A stretch of DNA of 64,000 nucleotides, taken from assembly GCA_026261815.1 (NCBI GenBank), contig JAMPIT010000856.1:13174001-13238000 (forward strand), written 5' to 3'. Positions 29,401-40,300 of this stretch are shown one piece after another. The notes beneath the pieces are model-generated. The model saw only the letters and a list, made by a program, of their open reading frames with translations, made no database searches and was not told the DNA's origin. Position numbers and translations under genes: made by a program. Position 1 is the stretch's first letter, and each line of letters begins with the position of its first letter. This DNA comes from Monarcha castaneiventris obscurior. Lineage: Eukaryota; Chordata; Aves; Passeriformes; Monarchidae.

Positions 29401-30128
29401 CTGCAATAAGGTGAAGGAAAGGGAGGGAAAGACAGCGACCAAGAGAAGGACAGCCAATGTGTGAGGACGGCGATTACACCTCACACGCTCATCGATACCC
29501 AGCTCCATAACCTGAATACCCAAGGTTATGAAATTCCCACAAAGCCCTTCCAGATAGTGCTGGTATTACTTTATCAGAAAGATATTCCAGCTGGCATACT
29601 TTATTCTCATAATCTCTGGACGATTTATGGTCCACAAAAATTTACAGCTTCCCACAGCCTTCCTCACCACCCCTCTCCATGAAGGCCTTGCAAGTCAGTT
29701 CCCAGAGGAAAGATGACTGGGGGCACTGTTTTATGGGTGTGTATTTAAAATAAAGAAAACTTCCCCATGTAGCAGGAAGCTCGGGCAGTGCACTAGACCA
29801 GGATTGGGGAGAAAGACATTTTTGTCCATTCCTGAGAGGGTCTCAGGAATGGGGGTGTCTCCCCCTCTGCTCTCCCTCACTTGTGGAAGGGAGCAGGGGG
29901 ACCAGCCCTCACTGCACCACCATCACCAGGGCTATGCTAATTCATTCTGACTAATTAATTCCTACAGAACCCTCACTTAATTGCTGGGAGGAGAAGTTTA
30001 CTTCGTGGGACACACACGGCAGAGCTGCCTCCTGAAAGGATTTCCACAGGGCCCGGGGCTGGGCTTTGGCAGCGGGGCAGGGGCTCCTGGAGAGGGAAGT
30101 GGGGAGGAGGAAGGAGGATGGAGGACAG
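23419..30128. other. Intergenic: CpG-rich patch, then AT-rich DNA
   Basis: Starts with a patch (23434-23690) holding 18 CpG dinucleotides, against a CpG-poor background, immediately 3' of the solo LTR. It includes a GGCGGCCGCGG block near 23676. The remainder to 30128 is non-coding. The 26440-26660 segment is rich in homeodomain-like words and is a weak conserved-element candidate. No gene with recognisable domains was found. Confidence 0.6.
23434..23690. promoter_or_regulatory. Small CpG-rich patch, possible orphan CpG island
   Basis: Eighteen CpG sites counted in about 257 bp, with C-rich runs and a NotI-type GCGGCCGC core. It lies 20 bp after the solo LTR. It could be an orphan promoter, for example of a non-coding RNA, or a GC-rich remnant. 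No coding potential is recognisable in any frame. Confidence 0.4.
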
Positions 30129-31035
30129 AGGAGGATGAGGATGAGGATGAGGATGAGGATGAGGATGAGGATGAGGATGAGGATGAGGATGAGGATGAGG
30201 ATGGAGGATGAGGATGAAGATGAAGATGAAGATGAAGATGAGGATGAGGATGAGGATAAGGATGAGGATGAGGATGAGGATGGAGGCGGAGGATGAGGAT
30301 GGAGGATGGAGGATGAGGATGAGGATGAGGATGAGGATGAGGACGAGGACGAGGATGAGGATGAAGACGAGGACGAGGATGAGGATGAGGATGAGGATGA
30401 GGATGAGGATGAGGATGAGGACGAGGATGAGGATGAGGATGCAGATGAGGGTGAGGATGAGGATGAGGACGAGGACGAGGATGAGGACGCGGATGAGGAT
30501 GAGGACGAGGACCAGGATGTGGATGAGGATGAGGATGAGGATGAGGACGAGGACGAGGATGAGGACGAGGACGAGGACGAGGGGATGAGGACGAGGATAA
30601 GGATGAGGATGAGGATGAAGACGAGGACGAGGACGAGGATGAGGATGAGGATGAGGATGAGGATGGAGGATAGAGGATGAGGATGAGGATGGAGGCAGAG
30701 GATGAGGACGAGGACGAGGATGAGGATGCAGATGAGGGTGAGGATGAGGACGAGGACGGGGACGAGGACGAGGATGAGGACGAGGACGAGGATGAGGATG
30801 AGGATGAGGATGGGGATGAGGACGAGGATGAGGATGAGGATGAGGACGAGGATGAGGATGAGGATGGGGATGAGGACGAGGACGAGGACGAGGACGAGAC
30901 GAGGACGAGGGGATGAGGATGAGGATGAGGATGAGGACGAGGACGAGGACGAGACGAGGACGAGGATGAGGATGAGGACGAGGATGAGGATGAGGATGAG
31001 GACGAGGATGAGGATGAGGATGGGGATGAGGACGG
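30129..31035 (+). repeat. Interrupted GAGGAT/GAGGAC hexanucleotide array
   Basis: About 0.9 kb, roughly 150 units, of a 6-bp repeat: GAGGAT in the 5' part, with GAGGAC, GAAGAT and GGGGAT variants further along. Units with GAC first appear near 30341 and become common toward 31035. Longer modules are duplicated: the GCAGATGAGGGTGAGG variant occurs at 30441 and 30728, and a GGATGGAGGC variant near 30279 and 30687. The plus strand is purine-rich and would read as Glu-Asp repeats, and the minus strand as Ser, His-Pro or Ile-Leu repeats. These open frames are products of the repeat and not genes. The array stops at the edge of the BAIAP2L1 CpG-island promoter. Confidence 0.95.
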
Positions 31036-31324
31036 AGGCGGCGCTCGGGCGCTGGCGGCTCAGGTAGGCAGAGGCGGTCCGCGCTGTCCGCCCGCCCCGC
31101 CGCGCCGTGTGCGGTGATGCGCGCCGGGCCCGGCCCTCCCCGCCCGCCGAGCCAGTCCTGCCGCGTCGGGAGCCGCGGCCCAGGGCCCGCCCCGGCGGCG
31201 CTGCCGGGCTGGTTCCGCAAGTTTTTGACAGTTCTTTGGCGGAGCCGGAGCCGGAGCCGAGGCGGCCGCGGCGCTGCGCTGGGGCCGGGGCGCTGCGCAG
31301 GACCGAGCTGTCCCCGCCGGCACC
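31036..31324 (+). promoter_or_regulatory. BAIAP2L1 CpG-island promoter and 5' UTR
   Basis: Extremely GC- and CpG-rich sequence directly upstream of the start codon. Several GC boxes of Sp1/KLF type are present (CCGCCCGCCCCGCC near 31089, CCCCGCCCGCC near 31139, GCCCGCCCCGG near 31187). A TTTGGCGG word near 31235 resembles an E2F site, and TGCGCAGG near 31294 resembles an NRF1 half-site. No TATA box is seen, so dispersed CpG-island initiation is expected. The exact start site cannot be set, and the UTR/promoter boundary is unknown. CpG richness continues past exon 1 to about 31720. Confidence 0.8.
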
Positions 31325-31375
31325 ATGTCCCGGGACCCCGAGGAGGTGAACAAGCTGACGGAGAACACGTACAAA
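31325..31375 (+). CDS. BAIAP2L1: BAIAP2L1 coding exon 1
   Basis: Residues 1-17 ([17 protein letters not shown]), the N-terminal start of the IMD. The ATG has A at -3 (GGCACCATGT). The donor is GTGAGT immediately after the Lys codon, phase 0. The exon sits inside the CpG island. It matches the start of the human protein closely (MSRGPEEVNRLTESTYR, from memory). Confidence 0.95.
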
Positions 31376-34300
31376 GTGAGTGCGGAGCGGGGAGGGGCCG
31401 CCCAACGCCACCTTTGCCCCGGCTCCGTGAGGCGCGGGGCGGCCGCGGCTCCTCACGCGGAAACGCAGCAAACTTTTCTCTCTTTTTTTTTTTTTTTTCC
31501 TTTCCTTCCCTTTCCTTTTTTTTCTTCTTTTCTTTGTTTCTTCTTCTCTTCGTTCTTTTTTTTATTTCTCTTTTTTTTTTTTTCCTTTGTTCCCCCTGTC
31601 CCCGTTCCCCCCGGGAGCCATCCCGCAGCCCCGGGCGGGCACGGCCGCGGCAGCCCCGGGACGAGGCGGTTCCAGACCGGTTCCTGCCTCTCCAGCAGCC
31701 AGCCCCGATTCCCTCCGTGTGTTCTGGCCGATAAGGTGGTTTGGAGATCCTGGTGGTTGTGGTCTTCTGCTTGAACCGCTTCTTCCTACGGGCCGGAGCC
31801 TAAAAATGGCTTAACGCTGAATTAAGTTGCTTGCCAGCGTCCCGAGCTGATAATCAGATTTATGATGGTGCGCCCTAGCACTGCCTCAGAGCACTGACCG
31901 CTGTGGGTAGTTCAGGTCGTGTTGGGAGGCTTTAAAACTTTCCAAAATGCCTCGTTATCTGTAGAATTAAAAATATTTTGCTTGTGGGCACCAGACACCA
32001 CGGTCCTTCCAAAACACAGCAATTCTAATTGGGAAAAATTCCCTTGAGAATCCTACTTTTGGTTGGGGTAATCCATAGTTGGATCTGTAATCCTCGTTCT
32101 GTACAGTGAGTTGTACCAGAGAAAGCACTCAAATTTGCATGATTGAATGCATTTGCAAATTTATCTTACAGCTGCACTGCACTTGCAGCTTTGAGCCCTA
32201 AGGAAAGCTTTCTGATGGATTGTTCTATTTCACTACTTACTAAATTTTTCTGGCTTATTATCAAATGTTTTCATATTTCTGAAGTTGTTGTCATCAGCAT
32301 TTAAAGGTTTTCGAAAACATTTACTAGGAGTAAATTTTGCTGTTACTTTTGTTGTTCTTCGACACAGTTAAGTAAACTTTACCCCCCTCTTTAAGTATTC
32401 CAGTTATACTGGGGTCATGTTGTATTTATTGTTTACTTTCTTTGGACTTAGATATCAAATTCATGCAAAACTACTGAAAAAAAAAAAAAAAAGATATTAT
32501 CTGGCTATAAATTTTGTCCTCTAGAACCAGAGCAGATAATCGTAAATAGTCTGGTGCTTTTTGGTATCAGTTACATTTGTGGCAAGGCCATAAGCTAACA
32601 AATTCCCCTCTCAGAAGAGCACCCTGTAAATACAAGCTCACAGAGGAGAAACCTGGGAAGTTGACTGTTCAGGGCTGTGCCAACAAAGGAATGCTCTACT
32701 CTGTCTATTGACTTCCAGAGTGCAGTCAAAACAGTTTTACAGAGGAGAGGGAAGAAGGTCTCCTGTGTGTTTTAATGAATATAATTTAAAATAGGCTTTA
32801 AAGGAATGACAGACCTCTAAATAGCAAAACCTTCCCTGTTACTCAGTTCTTACTTCCTGGGAAAGTTTACCCTTTAGTTTTGTTTTCTAGACTGATTCGA
32901 AGAGATCTCTGAGACTGAAATAACCAGCAAAAACACCAAGTAATACAAAGTTAATGTTGACAGTGTGATGAAATGTCTCCTCTGTAGGTATTTTGAGAGG
33001 TCTGGCATGTTGCATCACATAGCTCGTACTCACAGGCCTGGAAACCCTCCTGCCCTGCCCTCATTAAAAATTGAAACTTTATCCAGATAAGGTATAAAGG
33101 CTGCTTCACATAGAGAATGGATTCAGGGTCCACTTTAAAGCAGTTATTTCTACATCAAAGCCGAAATCTTGAAAACAGCTGGTCACCCTTTGGGGCAGAG
33201 AGCAGGAGCCTGTGTACTCAGCCTGGCTGGGACTGTAATCACAGCTCCCCCATCTAAAACAAATGAACACCTCTTTGTGCTGTGCTCCAGCCTGCGTGCA
33301 GAGTGTGCTCTCTTTGTTCAGCACTTCTGCTCCTGCCGGTGCCATCCCAGCAGGGCACACAAACACCAGGCTGGGGTGGTTGAAATCCACAGCAGTGTTC
33401 TGTGCTTCTGCTACCTGTGGGTAGAAAGGCTTGGTCTGGGGAAACCAATTCAGGGTAGTGCAGTGATGGCATCTGTGCTGCAGGACCAAATACAGGCTTT
33501 AGACTTCTCAAAAAGAATCAAGTTTTGGGTGACCTGGAAAAATAATGGAAAATTAAATTGAATACCTTGCTGGCCTGCTATTTTGGGGAGGAGGGGGTGG
33601 TGTTGTGTAATTTTTTTTTTATTTCTTACAGTGCTAATCCATTGGATTTATTAAATACACAGTAACCTGTGTTATACAAAGCTTCAAAATATATTTACAG
33701 AAGTCATCAGGTGGCTGAGTAATGCCGTTTTATTTTTATCTTGTTCTTCTTTTCTGTTGGCAACAACACCAGAAAGTGAATACCTCAATGTTTTTCAGCT
33801 AACCTGGCTGAATAAACAGCACAATTCACAAATGTGTGTGCACACACAAAAATCGGGGCTGACATTTACCCTTTATGTAAGACCTGAAGAATCACTTCAG
33901 CGCATGATAGGAATGGCACGTGCACAATGAAGCCCAAGGGTGTGGGAGCCGATGACTAAAGAGGGCCACAGCCTCCCTTTTGCCAAGGAACTGCTGAGAG
34001 GTTCCCTGGTATGACACTGCCCTGCCCTGGCAGCTCCCTGTGCTGGGGATGATGTGGGGGGACACTGTGGGACCCCCTCAGGCACAGAGGGTCATTTGGG
34101 CACCCCAGGGAGGTTGTTAGGTGCTGTTGTGTCCCTGCAGCCTGTAGAGGTTTTCTGCTGTAATTGGGGGAAAACTGCTTGGCTGAGATCCACAGAGTGC
34201 AGGGGAAAGGGGACAAAACAGGAAAAGTGCTGAGGTACAGACCTGTCCTTCTGCCTGGATGGGCCAAGGGCTGGGCAGGCAGCTCACAGAGTGTTCCCAT

Positions 34301-37300
34301 GGTGTGAGGTTTCTGGAGCTCTTGATAATGGCATGACTGGTGTTGCTAATCTTGGATTTAAAAGATACATCCGTCTGTATCCAAGTGAATCTTACCCAGA
34401 AATTTTGATTATCGACCAAAGCATAATTTAAAAAAAAACCAAAACACCTTCACCCCCCTCAAAAAAACCCTTTGTTCTCCCCAGAGGCATTGAGAATTAT
34501 TTTGGTAGGCTATATTGTTTTGTCACGGAAATATGTCTGATAAATTCAATGTAAAGTCCCACATTCCATGTTTCTGTATTTTAAAAAGACTCACAATTAT
34601 ATTAAACTGCTGGACTTATGTATCAAAATTCACATTCACCTATGGTCCCAGCTCATACTGCAGTCAGGCTGTTGCCTCTCATCCCTGCAATATAAATCTA
34701 ACTTGGGGGAAGAGGAGCCTTTGGAAGTTTGGGAGTTTATAAAACCCAGTTCTTCCTTAGTACAAATTATCTTCTCTGTCCTTATTTAGAGTTATGCCTA
34801 CTTGAGGTCTATCCTTGGGCATGTGTTCATAACCTGAAAAAGTTGTATTAGAAACACACTGATGGATGATGTATTAATGTTTCTCTTAAACAAGGAGTGC
34901 TCCATCAAGACGACTAATAATTAGTCATAGGAATTAGTCTTTTTGAATAAACACTGGCATCTTGATTTAATCTTTTCCATTCTGTTAAACCTAAACTAAC
35001 TTACAAATGAGATACCTTAACATGAGGTGTGTTGAGGGCTCAGCTGTGCCCTTCTGAAAACTGTATTATGGATTTCAGAAGCTAAAGCAGGAGATGAAAT
35101 GCACTAATGCACAAAAAGCTTCAAGTACAGCAGAGCACAGTATTATTTCCTTTTTGAATCTTCTCAAGGAGGGTCTCAGACATAGTGTGGCAACACTAAA
35201 GACTTTTAAAAAAAAATTACTCATTTTCAGATTGAGAAATAACAATTTAAACGAAATCACTAGTAGCTATACAAAGCTTAGCTACAGTGGTGGTAATAGG
35301 AGTGATGGTAGATACCAAGATCTACTTTTCTCTGGTGCTTTTATAATTTCAGAATTCTACCCGAATGCGTTGTTACTCACTCTTGCAAGAGTGCCTGCAG
35401 GATGTAAACTTGAAACTGCAGGGAGTCCGTGCATTGTTTAGCTGTGTTCATACCTGCTGAGCTATTGTTCACTGAGGTGTGTCTTTAAGCAGAAAGCAAA
35501 GCCGAGCATTTACAGGAAGGTGCTTTTACAATGGCTGTCATTTGTTTTGAAGATTAGCGTTGTTTATAGACCATCAGGAACTGCGGAAGATAAAATACCC
35601 ACACACAACAAGTGGAAATTCAGGGCTTCTTCCTCTCCAGCCGGCTCCGAGCTACCCGGCTGGAAAACTCACACTGGTTTCACGTGGTGAAAGGAACACA
35701 GCAACTCTTACCACAGATTCTACGAGGATTTAATGACTCAAACGACCAGAATAGGATTCTCTTATGCTTTTTCCCTTGGAAGGTCGCTTTTGCCAACTCT
35801 AAAGGTCTCTGCATAAAAGATGTTTCCAGTTGCCTGTTTTGAAAATGTTTCCCTTTATTTCCATTCATCCTAAATAATAGAAAGCTGTAGGATCTGATCA
35901 TGTGCCTCCTCTTCTCGTTAATTATTCTGTTCATGAGAGGTAGTGTGTCACCAGAATATAGGACACACGATTGACAATTAGGAGGCCCTGTTTGTGTGCC
36001 TCACTGTACAGGAAAATGATGTGTTGTGCACCACTTTATCCCTCCCAAGCTCTTTCTCACCTTGTGATGTTTATTTGGATTAAGACAAAGGTTTTATTTC
36101 CATGTCCTTGTACACCAAGTTAGATAAAAATACTGTTATTTTCTGAGACTTTCGACAATTTTAAATTTTCCTGATCAGAAATTTTTCTTTGTTCCTCTGT
36201 CCTCCTTTTTGAGAAGTTTTGAGACATGGCATTATTGTATGACTTGAAATTTTGCACTGGTGTTCAGTCCCACTCATTTTTGTGACCTTTCCCTTGGACT
36301 ACAAGTAAGAGAAGCTATAAAACTGTTAAGACGTGATAAGAAAGAGTAGCTGTACAAATTTATTTGAGTTGCTCTTGTCCCCTAGAACTTCTGAAGCTGA
36401 ATAAAATACAACAATAATTTTAATTGCTCTGAAATGTCTCGGCAATATCAAATCTATAGCTCATTCTGAAGAGGGAGTTGCCTGTGACAGCTTCCCTTTT
36501 TGATAAAGTGCTCTAGATTCTTCTTCCTGGACTTCAAAGACAGCCCGTGGTTACCTGTGGTTAACTGTATAGAACGACCCCTAGAAGCATGGCCAGGTTT
36601 TTTGTTTGCTTTGAGAATCTAGTTTTCAGTAGAAAGGAAGAAGATCACGTATTATGCTTTTTTTTCTGATGTATGAAAGGGTAATAATCTGAGAATCTTG
36701 GAGACGTGGCAGGAGGGGTCAGGGAGAGTTAAGTTTTTCTATCGAGCACAAACCCTTGATTGAGATGAGCCTTGCCCAGGGCTGTGAGGATCAGCTAACA
36801 CCCATAAACCAAACTGTGCTAAACCAAGCAGGCTCCAAAGGGGAATTTCCATTGCAAAAGGTTTTTGCCGTTTCTGGGGCGTTCACGTCCAGGTTCTGCT
36901 AACAATCAACCACTGTGGCAGGGCAAAGCCTGAAACACTTCCAGGGGCTGCCTGGGCTGATGGAGAAAAGATCCATTAGTCGTGCTGCTTCCAGCTGCTG
37001 CAGGCACTGGCTGTAAATTGTTTCTTCACCTTTCCCAGTGGTTTTACGTATGCCTTGGGCAGATGTGATGTCCTGCAGCTCTTTCTCTGAGTTCCCTGTG
37101 TTCCAGTGGACCTGCTGTGTCTCCAGAGCATGGTCTGTGTCATGTACATGAATACCTGCTAGGGATCAAGAGCTCTAGTGAAAAACATGAGCTGTGGGGC
37201 CTGGCTTTAGAGAGGGGAGCTGTTGAGAGCAGTTTTATTGGGGTTTGTTTGCTTCCTCCTGCATGAAAACTACTGACAGGTGCAATCACTGTTTTTTGCT

Positions 37301-40300
37301 TGAAATCTGAATTAGGGGATGCCAAGAAAACCGGAATCTTTACCCCGAAATGCTTAAGACAGTCATTCCAAAAAGCAGTGCTTCAAGGCCAATAATTATC
37401 ATGTTATTCTTAGGATTTTGGGGTAGGTGGCAATAGGGGGTTTTACTCTGTAATTTTTTTATTTTGAGGATCAGGGTTAGCAGAGGCAGAATCTTTCAAG
37501 ATTATTTTCAGTATAGAATGGCACTTCAAGGTGGCATTGGGATTCTTACCTGCCATGGATGCACACCATCATGGTACATCTTTTTTTTCCCCATATCCTT
37601 GAAAATACAGGACTCTCTATCCTAAAACAATCCCCTAATTCATCTTTTTTTTTTTTCTCCTTGTGATTCAGTGACTCCATGTAAGTCAACAGACACTGTC
37701 TTTAGTACACAGCTGGGAAGAAATGGCAAGAAGTTGGAATAGGAAGAAACAACTTGTTCCTTGGAACAAGTGTCTCACAGTCAGGGTGCCTCAGCAACGA
37801 GGAGAGCAAGAGGCACAGCAGCAGCACTGACAGGAGCAAATTAAAAAGCTGGGGCAGGAGGAGGGATGTTCCCAGACACCAGAGCCTGAATATCCATCCT
37901 GTTAAGTTGTTAGAATAGCCCTTGGCATTGTTGGCCCAACCTGAAACATACTTTCCCAAATGATTTCTGGATGTGGTTTGTGAGTTAACACAAATCAAGG
38001 GCCTGGGGACAATAGCTGGTTTGTTTGCAGTGATTGCATTTGGGTGGGTGAGAGTTTAATGGGACAGACCAGAAAACAATCCCAGTTGCATTTAATTTGT
38101 ACACAAAGGCAGTGAGGCCAGGTATTGTTGTCCTGTGGCTGCTTTTGATGTAATTTATATTATACTGGTATTGGAATCTAATAGCTTATCTATTTTTTAA
38201 ATAACTGTATTTTTACTTGATATGACTGTTAAAGTATTATTGGAGTTAATCCTTCACTTTTTATGTTGAGCAGAATTCAGGTATAGTGCTGTCTTTGAAA
38301 AATAACAAAATTCTCTCTGCATGACCTTGCCTGAAAATCAGACAAATGTGATGCTATTGCTGTTCTTTTTGGGTCCACCTGTGTACTAAACATAAATATT
38401 TTCATTCTGTTAGTAGTACAACAGACAAAAGCTCGATAGTATTTCACTTGTCTTGAGTCTTGTATTTCTTCTAAACAGAAGGCATCTGTTTTGAATTCCT
38501 TGAACTTGACAGCTCTGCAGTGTGAACAGCAGTGAGTTGTGTCATAAAAGTGATGCCATAAAAATAGTAAGAATAACAGAGTGGTGTCTGCAGGTATCTC
38601 ATGATCTTCTTTTCATGACAGCATAATTTCACAGAGTAATGTCATAGCTTTGGTTTTGTTAGAAAGGTTCTGGGGAAAGGAGATCTAGAATCTGCAGGTT
38701 GTAGCTTTTGCTAGGACTGAGAGCAGTCCTGCCTGCAGCTGCTGGATTTCAGATTCTGGTTGTTTCAGCCAGTAATTGTATTTAACAGTGAAAGCAGCTG
38801 CAGTTGATTATTTTTCCCCCTTCTATTTAAATAAGATCATAATTTTCACTTTCCTTCTGAAAGAACCACGGCTTTGCACAATTTTCAAACAAACAAAAAT
38901 CCCAGCAAAAAAACCCAAAATAACCAATTTCCCTAAATGCATCTGTAACACAGAAAACACAAATAATATGAACCAGAGATCTGGTGAAATTTTTCTTCTT
39001 TTCTAGCATTTTTTTAATTTAGAACTCAAATCTTGAACCGTTGTCAGAAAGTTGTTGTCTGAATTTAAAACAATTAGTGGACAAAGGGTTTTCTCTCATT
39101 CCAACATCACCTACCATGAAGATGGTTTTGTACAAACTTTGATCACACAGTTGTTATCCTTTTGTATTATAAGCAGCCACATCCCTTTTTACCCCTGTTG
39201 CAATAAACTTTTTTTTTTATCAGTTGTTGATCTTAAATGCTCAGTTTCTTCTCCCTTCCATCCTTTGTTTTCCTGTGTCCCTCAAATCTTCCAATTTTCA
39301 TTTATCCATGGACTTGTCAGTTGTGTGCTGTACATCTGAAACTTTAGACTTGATCACTGAGATGAATACTTCCACCCACTGTGGAATTGCCTTGGTTATA
39401 ACACAAATGTTGTTTTCTTTCACTAGAATGTTATGGAACAGTTCAATCCTGGACTGAGGAATTTAATAAATCTGGGGAAGAATTATGAAAAAGCTGTTAA
39501 TGGTAAGTTTCCTAGGTGCTACATTTAGAAAGAATGTTTAATTCTCATTTAAATATACCTATTGGATATGAGGGTTGTGTATATAGGGTTCCAAGCTGAA
39601 CTTTTGGGGTGTTTAATTAAGAGGAAGAAAACCCCAACTAAAAAGCACAAATACACAAATATATGAACCTTCTGTCCAGTCTTTTGGGGTTTTTCCACTG
39701 TCCTGGAGAAGTTGCATCACAAACACTTAGGCACAGAGCTCCTGCAAATTAAACTGAAAGTGGGTTTAAGTAACCCAAATTAGAATAGTAAATGAAAAAA
39801 CCCAAAGTTATGTAAATCAGGTGTTATTTTTTTTCTCTCTGAAAATACTTTCCAGAGATATTTCTCATTCTTAGCTGTGTTCCTGCTCAGCTGCACACGT
39901 CACTGCCTGGGTAACCCTGTGTCCTGAACAATGTGAATTAGTACAAGCTGCAGGAGTGGATTGGTTTTTTGTTGTTGCTGTCCATACTAACCCTGATGGT
40001 ATCATTTTTAATGGAGTCAAAATCAGAATGAATAAATTGGAATCTAAGGACCCAGTTTCTCCAACTTTGCAGGATGTAATTGCCTACTCCCATTATTGAC
40101 CTCATGGAAACAATCTAGGAAGGGGCTCCAGGCTCCCAGAGCCTGCAGTGTGGGACCTGCCAGAGCCTGCTCCATTTCTCCATGCAGACCTGTCAAACTG
40201 CTTGATACCATATTAAAGCCATGTAAAATCTCTCTGATTTTGCCTCACTCAAGCCTGTGGCACATCTTTCCCCTCTGTGTAGTGCAGTCCTCTGAGAAAT

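Noticed and set aside
30208..31067. Plus-strand Glu-Asp and Arg-Met repeat frames
   Set aside because: Same repeat artefact. No non-repeat domain, and no splice link to BAIAP2L1 exon 1.
29951..31471. 506-codon minus-strand open frame, and a 415-codon one overlapping it
   Set aside because: Both are long only because the 6-bp array has no stop codons in those frames. The products are Ser, His-Pro or Ile-Leu runs, and the ends run antisense through the BAIAP2L1 promoter.
31114..31734. 206-codon frame through exon 1
   Set aside because: Not a main product. It is GC-island sequence running into the polypyrimidine tract. Only its spliced form is of interest, as a possible uORF.
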